A stretch of DNA of 64,000 nucleotides from JANLQX01 sp031418775. Its GTDB lineage: Bacteria > Actinomycetota > Acidimicrobiia > Acidimicrobiales > JANYDT01. The notes under the pieces were generated by a model, which saw nothing but the letters and a program-made list of their open reading frames with translations, was not told where the DNA came from and ran no database searches. Below are positions 51,392 through 59,666 of this stretch, in pieces (position 1 is the stretch's first letter; each line of letters opens with the position of its first letter). Location of the stretch: positions 16,246 through 80,245 of the forward strand of contig JANOJN010000272.1 of the NCBI GenBank assembly GCA_031418775.1, given 5' to 3'. The position numbers and the translations under genes were made by a program.

Positions 51392-52086
51392 CCGATCCGC
51401 TCGTCGGCCAGCCGGCCGAACGCGAACTTTCTCATGCGATCGCCGAGCGACTTGGCGTTGTCCGACAGCACATCCTTGCGGCGGGCCGTCGACTCGACGA
51501 AGTGACGATCGTCGCCGTGACCAAGGGGTTCGGCGCAGACACCGTGCGCGCCGCTCGAGCCGCCGGGCTCACCCTGTTCGGCGAGAACTACGCCGACGAA
51601 CTCGTCGCGAAGGCTACCGAACTCACCGCGGAAGGGTTCGACGGTCGATGGACGTTCCAGGGCCGGCTCCAGTCCAACAAGATCAATCGACTGGCGCCGA
51701 TCGTTTCTCTGTGGCAGACGGTCGGGTCGGTGGACCAGGCGGCGGCGTTGGCGAAACGGGTGCCGTCGGCCGAAGTTCTCGTGCAGGTGAACCTCACCGG
51801 GCGCTACGAGCAGGGCGGCGTCAACGTCGAAGAGGTCGCTCCGGTGATCGAGGCAGCCCACCTCGGCGGGCTCGTCGTGCGCGGACTGATGGGAATCGGC
51901 CCCGACACCGAGGATCACTTCGCCCGGCGGCAGTCGTTCGCCATCCTGCGTCGGGCGACGCTGCTCCATGGTCTCGCCGAGACTTCGATGGGGATGTCCG
52001 AGGACTACATCGATGCGCTCGCCGAAGGCTCGACGATGATCCGTCTCGGCAGCGTTCTCTTCGGTCGCCGTCCGACGCGTCCGTAG
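51388..52086 (+). CDS. YggS-family PLP homeostasis protein
   Basis: This 232-residue protein is a PLP-binding TIM barrel of the YggS/PROSC family, which balances free PLP and has no known catalysis. The PLP Lys is in VAVTKGFG (about residue 46). GENYADELVAKATEL, WTFQGRLQSNKI and TSMGMSEDY with IRLGSVLFG are family motifs. ATG 51388 overlaps pgeF. The next gene, sepF, follows after 148 bp. Confidence 0.92.
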   Translation: MTDPLVGQPAERELSHAIAERLGVVRQHILAAGRRLDEVTIVAVTKGFGADTVRAARAAGLTLFGENYADELVAKATELTAEGFDGRWTFQGRLQSNKINRLAPIVSLWQTVGSVDQAAALAKRVPSAEVLVQVNLTGRYEQGGVNVEEVAPVIEAAHLGGLVVRGLMGIGPDTEDHFARRQSFAILRRATLLHGLAETSMGMSEDYIDALAEGSTMIRLGSVLFGRRPTRP

Positions 52087-52234
52087 TTCGTCGGCCGCGT
52101 GGCCGGCACGATCATCTCCTCGGGGACGTCGGTCGAGGCCTCGCGCGACCCCGTTCTCCGGAGAACACCGCTGGCCGACGACCGGACCACTAACATGACA
52201 GGCTTGATCGTCGGATACTCCGACCGGAGGATGC

Positions 52235-52774
52235 ATGGCAGGGTTCTTCAACAAGGCAATGGATTATCTGGGCCTGAGTGACAACGACGCGTACGGCGAC
52301 TATGAGCCGTACGAGGATCAGGGCCAATCTGCGCCGCCCCGGCGGCAACCCGACCGTCACGCCTATGAGTTCGATCAGCCCAACGTCCGTGCCGTTCCGG
52401 TGGTTCCCGTCGAATCCGGTGTCGGTATGGTTACGCCGCAGGTCCGGGCCGTGCCGTCATCGAGCAACGGCGGTTCCGGGTCGGTTCGGCCCCTCCCGGG
52501 AGCTTCGGCCACCAAGGTGCACGCGGTCACGCCCAGTTCGTTTGCCGACGCCCAGGAGATCGGAGAGCGTTTCCGCGCTGCCCAACCCGTGATCGTCAAT
52601 CTCGGTGAAGTCGACCGCGAGGTCAAACGGCGGCTGATCGATTTCGCGGCTGGTCTGACCTTCGGACTCAATGGCTCGATGGACCGGGTGTCCGACGTCG
52701 TCTACATGCTCACGCCCCGGGATCTGCCGTCTCCGGCCCTCGGAGCCGACGACCGGTCTCGCCCAGTCGGTTGA
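52235..52774 (+). CDS. sepF: FtsZ membrane anchor SepF
   Basis: This 179-residue protein anchors FtsZ to the membrane. The N-terminal amphipathic segment MAGFFNKAMDYLGLSD is typical. After an acidic and Pro-rich linker, the core (about residues 88-165, ATKVHAVTPSSFADAQEIGERF to the GLTFGLNGSMDRVSDVVYMLTP end) is the SepF fold. Gene order sepF-divIVA lacks the yggT that normally lies between. A GGAGG site sits directly before ATG 52235. Confidence 0.93.
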   Translation: MAGFFNKAMDYLGLSDNDAYGDYEPYEDQGQSAPPRRQPDRHAYEFDQPNVRAVPVVPVESGVGMVTPQVRAVPSSSNGGSGSVRPLPGASATKVHAVTPSSFADAQEIGERFRAAQPVIVNLGEVDREVKRRLIDFAAGLTFGLNGSMDRVSDVVYMLTPRDLPSPALGADDRSRPVG

Positions 52775-52802
52775 GCCCGGTCCCCTCGGAGACGGAAGCA
52801 CC

Positions 52803-53489
52803 ATGACGATCTCGGGCGAGTCCATCCGCAAGATCGAGTTCCGCGAGGGCTGGCGGGGCTACAACCAGGTCGACGTCGACGTGTTCCTCGAAGAGGTTGC
52901 TGCAGATGTCGACGAACTCCACGCGACGTTGGGAGAAGCGAAGGCCCGCGCGGAACGGGCCGAGACGAGGGTGACCGCTCCCGGGGTTACCCCGGAGACC
53001 GACGAGACCGTCCGCCGGACGCTCACCCTCGCGCAGCGGGCCGCTGACCTCGTCGTCGGTGAGTCGAAAGCCGTCGCCGAGCGCATTGTCGCCGATGCGA
53101 CGACACAGGCGACTCGCCTTCAGGCGGAGGGTGCCGCCGCCGCAGCAGCGGCTGCCGCCGCAGCACAAGCCGACGCGAACGAGGCCATCGCGAAGCGAAT
53201 GAGCGAGGCCGACATCCAGCACTCGCACCACCTGGCCGCGCTCGACGCGCAGCGCCAGACGATCGCCGACGAACTCGATCGTCGACGGCACGAGCTCGAC
53301 GACCTCCGCTCACTCACGGCGGCAACGCGCGATCGGCTGCGCGCTGCGCTCACCGATCATCTGGCTCGGCTCGACCAACTCGACGAGGGTGGCGATGCGT
53401 CCGTGCCGATGATCGTGGTGCCGGACACGTTCTCGTCGGCGTCGGCAGATGCGGACGCCGAGCCGATGGTGGCCGCACTCTCCGATTGA
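52803..53489 (+). CDS. divIVA: DivIVA/Wag31-type polar protein
   Basis: This 228-residue protein has the DivIVA N terminus (IRKIEFREGWRGYNQVDVDVFLEEVAADV), which binds curved membrane, and then an Ala/Glu-rich coiled coil to about residue 205. It organises polar growth and septal placement. ATG 52803 was chosen because it precedes the conserved helix; the in-frame start at 52671 lies inside sepF. Confidence 0.93.
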   Translation: MTISGESIRKIEFREGWRGYNQVDVDVFLEEVAADVDELHATLGEAKARAERAETRVTAPGVTPETDETVRRTLTLAQRAADLVVGESKAVAERIVADATTQATRLQAEGAAAAAAAAAAAQADANEAIAKRMSEADIQHSHHLAALDAQRQTIADELDRRRHELDDLRSLTAATRDRLRAALTDHLARLDQLDEGGDASVPMIVVPDTFSSASADADAEPMVAALSD

Positions 53490-53671
53490 GCGCCGAGCCG
53501 GCCGGAGCGGCCGACGGTCCGGGTGCCGGCGGATGACGAATCGTGACATGGGTCATGTCGACGAACGACCTTCTGGCGGTCAATGGCGCGAATTCGGGTC
53601 AGTGACGCAGTAGTCTGCCCGCCTTCCCGGGGATCTCGCGGTCCCTCCGGCACCGTCAACGGGAGTACATC

Positions 53672-55336
53672 GTGGCTGCATCGTCGAAATCGATTCCTGC
53701 TCGCAAACCGGCGAAATCCGCCGTAGCAAAGAAGGCGTCGCCGGCGCCGAGCAAGACTGTCGCCAAGGCGGCGGTCAAAGGTGGGGGGCCTTCGTCCAAA
53801 TCCGGGAAGCCGTCCGCTTCGAAGGCGGGCACGAAGGCGACAGCCCCCAAGTCGACGGCCGGTAGGGGAGCGGTGGCCAAGGCGAGCCCGAAGGCTGCGG
53901 CCGGCGCGACGAAGTCCCGCTCGACGGCCTCGAAGAACGTGCTGTCACTGAAGACGGCGCCCGCAACCAAGAAACCCACTCCGTCGAAGATCCCGAAAGC
54001 CAAACCAGGCACCACCACCAAGCCAGGTACCAAAGCAGCAAAAGCAGCACCCGCGAAGACCGCGGTCCCGGTGAAGCGCGCCTCGGCGAGTGTCACCAAA
54101 GCGAAAACGGCACCTTCCCCCACCCGATCGGCGTCACCAACCACCATGAAGTCTCCACGTACCTCCAGCGGCACGGCGAAACAGCCCGCAACGACAAACG
54201 CGTCAGCCAAGGCTGTCGCTCCTCCCGCCAAGGCGAGCGCCGAGCAGTCGAAGACTCCGGCGGCCAAGGCCTCCGCTGCCAAGGCCACTCCGGCAACGTC
54301 GCCGGTGAAGGCCGCTCCGGCCAAGCCCGCGGCTCCGGTCAAGGCTGCGGCTCCGGCCAAATCTGCTCCGGTGAAGGCCGCGGCTCCGGTCAAGGCCGCC
54401 GCTCCGGCCAAATCTGCTCCGGCGAAGGCCGCGGCTCCGGTCAAGGCTGCGGCTCCGGCCAAATCTGCTCCGGTCAAGGCTGCCGATCCGGTCAAGGCCG
54501 CCGCTCCGGTCAAGGCCGCGGCTCCGGCGAAGACCGCCGCTCCGGCGAAGACCGCTACCAAGGTGGCGCCCTCCGCGGTCGAAGCGCCGAAGCCGGCAAA
54601 GGGGTCGGCATCCAAGGCTGCGCCCGCTGCTGACCCGGTTGTCGCAGCACCGGCCCCGGCCGAGCCGACGCCGGTTGTCGCCGAAGTCGCACCGCCGCCG
54701 CCCCCTCCGCCCGCCCCGGTCAAAGAGGCGAAGGTTCCGACCGGGAAGAACGCGCCCATCCCGGGAGCCATGGTCGCTCCGGCCTCTCCCGAGGCCCGCG
54801 CCGCTGCGCTCGCCCGCTCGGAGAACCAGCCGGCGCGAGCAGTCGTGTCTCTTCGACCAGCCGGTCGCTCGATGCCCGCTGCGGTCCCGGTGCGCACGCC
54901 GGTGAAGCTGCTCAAAGCTCCTGCGATCAACCTGGACGACGAGTTCGACGGGATCGAGGCACTGAGCGAAGGCCAATTCCTGACCCAGCAGCGAGACCTC
55001 CTCACGATTTCGCGTGACGCCCTGCAGCGTCAGGCCGAGGCGTTCCAGGAGGAGGCGGACCAACTGGCCAGGGAGATGGAACCCGGGGATGTGCAGTTCG
55101 ACGACGAGTCCGGCGAGGGCGGGACGCTCTCGATGGAGCGCGAGCGCGATCTCGCGATGTCCGCGCAATTCCTCCTGAAGGTCGAAGAGGTCGAAGAGGC
55201 CCTCGTTCGGATCGGTACTGGCGAGTACGGCTACTGCGGCCACTGTCAGAAGCCCGTCACCCGCATGCGTCTGCGTGCCCTGCCGTTCACGACGCTCTGT
55301 ATCGAGTGTAAGAACGGTGGTCTGTCACGTCGGTGA
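53672..55336 (+). CDS. TraR/DksA-type zinc-finger protein with H1-like Lys/Ala/Pro tail
   Basis: This 554-residue protein has an N-terminal region of about 400 residues built almost only from Lys, Ala, Pro, Ser and Thr, like histone H1, and a C-terminal DksA domain. The latter has a coiled coil (about 430-520) and a C4 zinc finger CGHC...CIEC near the end. DksA-type proteins bind RNA polymerase or DNA. The position before lspA matches the TraR/DksA gene of other actinobacteria. GTG 53672 fits a GGGAG site. A long frame on the other strand lies over it but has no domain. Confidence 0.85.
   Translation: MAASSKSIPARKPAKSAVAKKASPAPSKTVAKAAVKGGGPSSKSGKPSASKAGTKATAPKSTAGRGAVAKASPKAAAGATKSRSTASKNVLSLKTAPATKKPTPSKIPKAKPGTTTKPGTKAAKAAPAKTAVPVKRASASVTKAKTAPSPTRSASPTTMKSPRTSSGTAKQPATTNASAKAVAPPAKASAEQSKTPAAKASAAKATPATSPVKAAPAKPAAPVKAAAPAKSAPVKAAAPVKAAAPAKSAPAKAAAPVKAAAPAKSAPVKAADPVKAAAPVKAAAPAKTAAPAKTATKVAPSAVEAPKPAKGSASKAAPAADPVVAAPAPAEPTPVVAEVAPPPPPPPAPVKEAKVPTGKNAPIPGAMVAPASPEARAAALARSENQPARAVVSLRPAGRSMPAAVPVRTPVKLLKAPAINLDDEFDGIEALSEGQFLTQQRDLLTISRDALQRQAEAFQEEADQLAREMEPGDVQFDDESGEGGTLSMERERDLAMSAQFLLKVEEVEEALVRIGTGEYGYCGHCQKPVTRMRLRALPFTTLCIECKNGGLSRR
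54302..54556. repeat. 51-bp tandem repeat inside the H1-like tail
   Basis: The sequence AAATCTGCTCCGG recurs at 54359, 54410 and 54461, a period of exactly 51 bp (17 codons), with flanking APVKAA-type units. It encodes basic Ala-Pro-Lys repeats. Such repeats can vary in length between strains. Confidence 0.8.
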
Positions 55337-55935
55337 CCAGCCCGCCGGGCCGGTCCGATCGTGGCTCCGACCTCCGTGCGATGACGAACGATTCCAACCC
55401 GTCGACCTCTCGGTCCCGTGGCCGCGCCCTTTCGGCGCGCACGTGGGGGCTCCTGGTCGCGGCCCTCGTTGTCGTCATCGACCAGCTCACGAAGTCGCTC
55501 GTGGTGAGCCACATCGGTGCAGCCGAAGAGGTCCGTATCGGCGGTGGGGTGCGTCTGATCCGACGGTTCAACACCGGCATGGCCTTCTCCCGGGGGAGCG
55601 GTTCGGGGGCGGTCACGTGGATCGTCGGTGTCGTGATCGTCGTGCTTGCGGCGTGGGTGCTTCGCACCCTATGGCGGGTTCCGGGCTCACCGGGGGCCCC
55701 GACGAAACCCTTTGCGGCGGCGCTCGGCGGACTCCTGGGCGGGGCGATCGGCAACAAGGTCGACCGACTCGTCCGACGCGGCGGCGCCGTTGTCGATTTC
55801 ATCGACGTCGGGTTCTGGCCGGTGTTCAACGTCGCCGACTCGGCGCTGTGTGTCGCCTGCGTGGTGTTGATCGTCCTGTCGTTCCGAGCCGACGCCGCCG
55901 GCGCCCGAGCCCGTCGATCGGAGAACACCGGATGA
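55333..55935 (+). CDS. lspA: Signal peptidase II (lipoprotein)
   Basis: This 200-residue membrane protease removes the signal peptide of prolipoproteins such as those at 6338 and 27566. There are four membrane helices. The motif NTGMAFS (near residue 80) and catalytic Asp pair (Asp144 in GNKVDR, Asp169 in NVADS) are present. GTG 55333 overlaps the previous stop; ATG 55381 would skip 16 residues and is an alternative. It overlaps rluD by 4 nt. Confidence 0.92.
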   Translation: MTSPPGRSDRGSDLRAMTNDSNPSTSRSRGRALSARTWGLLVAALVVVIDQLTKSLVVSHIGAAEEVRIGGGVRLIRRFNTGMAFSRGSGSGAVTWIVGVVIVVLAAWVLRTLWRVPGSPGAPTKPFAAALGGLLGGAIGNKVDRLVRRGGAVVDFIDVGFWPVFNVADSALCVACVVLIVLSFRADAAGARARRSENTG

Positions 55936-56858
55936 TGATCTCCGACGTCGTCCCCGACGCCCTCGACGGTGAACGGCTCGACCGCGTCGTCGCCGTGCTC
56001 GCCGACCTCACCCGTTCGCGGGCATCGGAGCTGGTCAGCGATGGCTTCGTCACCCTCAATGGGGCGATAGTGACCAGCCGCACAGCGCGCGTCGCCGTCG
56101 GTTCCGTGGTCGAGATCGATCGACCGGACGACGTTCTCGCCGCCCCGCTGTCGGCCGATCCCGGCGTCGAGTTCGGTGTGGTCTTCGAGGATGCTGACCT
56201 TGCGGTGGTCGACAAACCGACGGGGCTCGTCGTGCACCCCGGTTCCGGACACCAGTCCGGAACGCTCGTGCACGGTCTGCTCGCCCGGTACCCGGAGATC
56301 ACCGTCCTCGGAGTCGGCGACCGTCGCGATCGTCCCGGAATCGTGCACCGGCTCGACCGCGGCACCTCCGGGCTGCTCGTCGTCGCCCGCACCGCTCATG
56401 CGCAGCAGCGCCTGAGCGAGATGATGGCCCGCCGGGAGGTCAGCCGCCGCTACCTGGCGCTGGCACTGGGCGAACTCGAAGCCGACAACGGTCTCGTCGA
56501 CGCCCCGATCGGGCGATCCGACCAGGATCCGACCCGCATGACCGTCTCCGCGAACGGACGCGAGGCCCGGACGTCGTACCGCGTGCTCGAGCGTTTCCGC
56601 GAGCCCGAACCGGCCACCTACGTCGAGTGCACGCTCGAGACCGGCCGCACCCATCAGATCCGCGTCCACCTCTCCGCCATCGGCCACCCGATCGCCGGTG
56701 ACCCCCGCTACGGCGGCACGAGGGGCGCAATCGTCGTCGGCCGGCCCTTCCTCCACGCCTATCGGTTGGCTTTCACCCATCCGGTCTCCGGTGTCGAACT
56801 GGCATTCGAGTCCGCGTTGCCGACCGATCTGGTCGAGGTCCTGGCTCACCTGAGCTGA
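55932..56858 (+). CDS. rluD: RluD-type 23S rRNA pseudouridine synthase
   Basis: This 308-residue enzyme isomerises uridine to pseudouridine in rRNA. An S4 RNA-binding domain opens it (about residues 10-70, LDRVVAVLADLTRSRASELV), followed by the catalytic HRLDRGTSG (Asp142) and a later RTHQIRVH. The neighbour order lspA-rluD-dnaE is common in actinobacteria. ATG 55932 overlaps lspA. A hairpin follows the stop after 19 bp. Confidence 0.94.
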   Translation: MMISDVVPDALDGERLDRVVAVLADLTRSRASELVSDGFVTLNGAIVTSRTARVAVGSVVEIDRPDDVLAAPLSADPGVEFGVVFEDADLAVVDKPTGLVVHPGSGHQSGTLVHGLLARYPEITVLGVGDRRDRPGIVHRLDRGTSGLLVVARTAHAQQRLSEMMARREVSRRYLALALGELEADNGLVDAPIGRSDQDPTRMTVSANGREARTSYRVLERFREPEPATYVECTLETGRTHQIRVHLSAIGHPIAGDPRYGGTRGAIVVGRPFLHAYRLAFTHPVSGVELAFESALPTDLVEVLAHLS

Positions 56859-56877
56859 CCCGGGCGGCTGGTTGAAA

Positions 56878-56898
56878 CGGCCGGTGGTAAACCGGCCG
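56878..56898 (+). terminator. Hairpin after rluD
   Basis: CGGCCGGT and ACCGGCCG pair perfectly around GGTAA, 19 bp after the rluD stop. No T-run follows. It probably ends the sepF/divIVA-to-rluD stretch. Confidence 0.55.
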
Positions 56899-56915
56899 CC
56901 GGTCTACAGATGCGG

Positions 56916-57060
56916 CGGCATAATGCCGACAATCAGCCCGTGGACGCGAAAAAGCCGAGCTCCGTGATGACCGGTTGGGGTCGTCACTTCACTCGGCTTC
57001 AACGCTGTCCCGAAGGACAACAGCTGGGCTCAGCCCCAGTCGACTCCGTGCATAGTGCAC
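56916..57060 (+). promoter_or_regulatory. Structured leader or small RNA candidate before the GGDEF-EAL gene
   Basis: Five stems occur in 145 bp: CGGCAT/ATGCCG (56916-56928), AAGCCGAG/CTCGGCTT (56952-56959, 56992-56999) enclosing GTGATGACC/GGTCGTCAC (56964-56972, 56979-56987), TGTCC-CGAA-GGACA (57006-57019), CTGGG/CCCAG (about 57024-57039) and GTGCA-TAG-TGCAC (57048-57060). A further TTCCC/GGGAA repeat lies at 57087-57102. No match to a known riboswitch consensus is visible to me. Confidence 0.55.
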
Positions 57061-57105
57061 CTGTCCTTTGTGTGGTGGAAACAACATTCCCTTTAACGGG
57101 AACAA

Positions 57106-59637
57106 ATGAACGCTAACTCAGTTCTGAGCAGAAGATCAACAGTGATCTTGCCGACCGGCCTTGGTTTGCTTCTATTGGGCCTTGGAGTCGTCTCTGCTTG
57201 GGTTCAGGGGGGCAGCGGTTCTATCCTCCTAGTCGTCGTCTTGACGGTGTTCTTTGCTCTTGCCGACAGCCGTCGTGTCACGTTGCGGATTGGGCGAGAC
57301 GTGACGACTCATGGGTTTGTCGAACTTCCGGCCGTTTTCGCGTTGGCACTCGTCGGAGCCCCTTATCTGTTTATTGCGCGAGTGGTCGGCTCAGGCGGTG
57401 CGACCGCATGGCGGCTTCGTCGATCTCCGGAGCGGATCGCCTTCAACGTGGGACTTGACGGCGCACAAGCTGCCGGGCTGGCCCTGCTCGTGGCAGCGCT
57501 TCCCCTGTCTGGATGGCGACTTCGCGTCGTCGTGTCGTTGGTCCTGATCGACCTGGCCAGCGTCCTGGTGATCTTTTGGCTCATGCGGATGACCGGCGGA
57601 AGTGTTTCGACACGTGATGCAGTTCGAAGCACCGTTGTCACTCTGGTCATAACCACGATTTCCGCCCTTCTCGGCCTCGTGTTGTTGGCGGCATGGCAGA
57701 CGTGGGACCTTGCTGTGTTGGCGGCCCTTCCCTTTGCGGTGTTGTTCATTCGATCGTGGCGGGGGGAGATCGAGAGATCGCGGAAAGCCGATGCTCTTGC
57801 CGCACTTTCCCATCTCACCGCCGAACTCACGGCGTCCACCCCCGGCGACGCGTCGATTTCCGAGTTCGCCTCGCAGTTGGCAGCGATCGCCCGAGTCCGG
57901 CGAATCGTCGTCTGCGTCGGCTCGGTCGCCTACCGGTGGGCCGACGATCAGTTGATAACCGTCGAAATGCCGAAACATCTGGCGGCCGGACCGATTCTGG
58001 ATGTGCATTCGCTCGGTTCACTACGGGTCCAACTCCTTGGTGCCGGCGAGCATCCGGTTGTTCGAGGAGCTTCGTTTCAAGCGGGGAGCGACCGGGTGGG
58101 GTGGCTGATCCTCGCCGAACCGGAGGTCGGCACCGCGTTCAATGCCGAGACCGATTCGCTCGTCGAGACGGTCGCCGACCGGATCGGCGCCTGGTTCTCC
58201 AACAGCGCGCTGATCGACGACCTTCGCCGGGAGGTCGACGAACGCGAGTATCTGGCCTTCCACGACCCGTTGACCGACCTCGCCAACCGTCGGCGTTTCC
58301 GCGACGTCTTCGACGATGTGCTCCGGTCGGAGACCAAAGGTGGGCTCGTGCTCCTCGCCCTTGACCATTTCTCGCTGATCAATGACAGCGTCGGCCATCA
58401 GCAGGGTGACGAGGCGCTCGCCATCCTTGCCTCCCGACTGCGAGAGGTGTCTCCGGTCGGGTCGCTCGTTGCCCGCCTCGGTGGCGACGAGTTTGCCGTT
58501 CTCGTGCCGTCGCTCGAGGACCGGCCCCTCTCCGCCCACCAGCAGGCACAGCGCGAGGGCGCTTCGGTTCGAATCGATCAGTTCCACATGTCGGAAATTG
58601 CTGGTCAACTTCTCGCCGCCGTGGCCGAGCCTCCGCTGGTGCTGGCCGGCATGTCGTTCTCGCTCACTGCGAGCGTGGGCATCACAACGTTCCCGGCCGA
58701 CGGGACGGAACCTTCCGAACTTCTCCGAGAAGCTGATCAGGCGCTGCAGTCCGCCAAGGCGCAGCGCAACGGATTCGTGTTCTACAGCGCCGAGCGCCAC
58801 GGCAAGGACCACGCCCAGGTCACCCTCCTGGGCGAACTGCGACGTGCGCTCGAAGAAAACGAGATCATCCTGCACTACCAGCCCAAGATCGACTTCCCCC
58901 AAGGCGGCAAGCTCACCGGGGTGGAGGCCCTCGTCCGCTGGAACCATCCGACGCGCGGGCTGGTGTTCCCCGATGAGTTCATCCCCATTGCCGAGCATTA
59001 CGACCTGCTCAACGACATGTTCTTCTACCTCGTCGAGCGCAGCCTGCTGCAACTCCGGAAGTGGTCGAGCGAAGGGCTTTCGGACCTGAGCGTCGCCGTG
59101 AATCTCTCGGCTCGCAACCTCCGTGCCCCCAACCTGACCCGCCGAATCTCGCGAATGATCGAGTCGTACGGTATCGAGCCCGGCCGTCTGACGCTCGAAC
59201 TCACCGAGACGGCCCTCATGGCCGATGCCGACCATGCCATGCGCACGCTTCGGGCACTGCGTGACGGGTGCGGTGTCGAGATCGCCGTCGACGATTTCGG
59301 CGTCGGGCTGTCCTCGATTGCCTACCTTCGTGACCTGCCCGCATCCGAAGTGAAGATCGACAAGACCTTCTGCCACGGCCTGCCGGGTGATCAGGCGAAC
59401 GAGGCGATCGTGCGAGCCATCCACCAGCTGTCGAACCGACTGGGGAAGAAGGTGACGGTCGAAGGGGTCGAGACGGAGGAGACTTTCTCGTTCTTCCGCG
59501 ACATCGGCATCGACCAGGTACAGGGGTATTGGATCGCCCGTCCGATGGAGCCGTCGGCCCTCAAGGACTGGTGGACGAAGAACCAAAAGCGCCTCGAAAC
59601 CCCGGCCGTTCGTTCCATGACCCGAAGCGCTTCGTGA
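57106..59637 (+). CDS. Membrane GGDEF-EAL protein (cyclic-di-GMP turnover)
   Basis: This 843-residue protein has about six or seven membrane helices in residues 8-210, a GAF-like linker (about 235-360), a GGDEF domain with intact GGDEF at 459-463, and an EAL domain with intact EAL at 607-609. It can make and break cyclic-di-GMP, or use one domain as a sensor. The first part of the gene is lower in GC (52-60% by hand count) than the C-terminal part (about 68%). It is preceded by the structured leader at 56916-57060. It faces the MFS gene convergently. Confidence 0.92.
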   Translation: MNANSVLSRRSTVILPTGLGLLLLGLGVVSAWVQGGSGSILLVVVLTVFFALADSRRVTLRIGRDVTTHGFVELPAVFALALVGAPYLFIARVVGSGGATAWRLRRSPERIAFNVGLDGAQAAGLALLVAALPLSGWRLRVVVSLVLIDLASVLVIFWLMRMTGGSVSTRDAVRSTVVTLVITTISALLGLVLLAAWQTWDLAVLAALPFAVLFIRSWRGEIERSRKADALAALSHLTAELTASTPGDASISEFASQLAAIARVRRIVVCVGSVAYRWADDQLITVEMPKHLAAGPILDVHSLGSLRVQLLGAGEHPVVRGASFQAGSDRVGWLILAEPEVGTAFNAETDSLVETVADRIGAWFSNSALIDDLRREVDEREYLAFHDPLTDLANRRRFRDVFDDVLRSETKGGLVLLALDHFSLINDSVGHQQGDEALAILASRLREVSPVGSLVARLGGDEFAVLVPSLEDRPLSAHQQAQREGASVRIDQFHMSEIAGQLLAAVAEPPLVLAGMSFSLTASVGITTFPADGTEPSELLREADQALQSAKAQRNGFVFYSAERHGKDHAQVTLLGELRRALEENEIILHYQPKIDFPQGGKLTGVEALVRWNHPTRGLVFPDEFIPIAEHYDLLNDMFFYLVERSLLQLRKWSSEGLSDLSVAVNLSARNLRAPNLTRRISRMIESYGIEPGRLTLELTETALMADADHAMRTLRALRDGCGVEIAVDDFGVGLSSIAYLRDLPASEVKIDKTFCHGLPGDQANEAIVRAIHQLSNRLGKKVTVEGVETEETFSFFRDIGIDQVQGYWIARPMEPSALKDWWTKNQKRLETPAVRSMTRSAS

Positions 59638-59666
59638 TCGGCGCGACGTGATCAGCGTTGCGCCGA
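59638..59666. terminator. Hairpin in the convergent gap
   Basis: TCGGCGC (59638-59644) pairs with GCGCCGA (59660-59666) in the 29-bp gap between convergent genes. It is a likely shared terminator. Confidence 0.45.

Noticed and set aside
53656..55005. 449-codon minus-strand frame with Ala/Gly repeats
   Set aside because: It mirrors the Lys/Ala/Pro repeat of the DksA-type gene; the plus strand has the clear zinc-finger domain.
56916..57060. Cyclic-di-GMP riboswitch
   Set aside because: The typical conserved core of GEMM-I or c-di-GMP-II is not visible, so I report only a structured leader of unknown kind.
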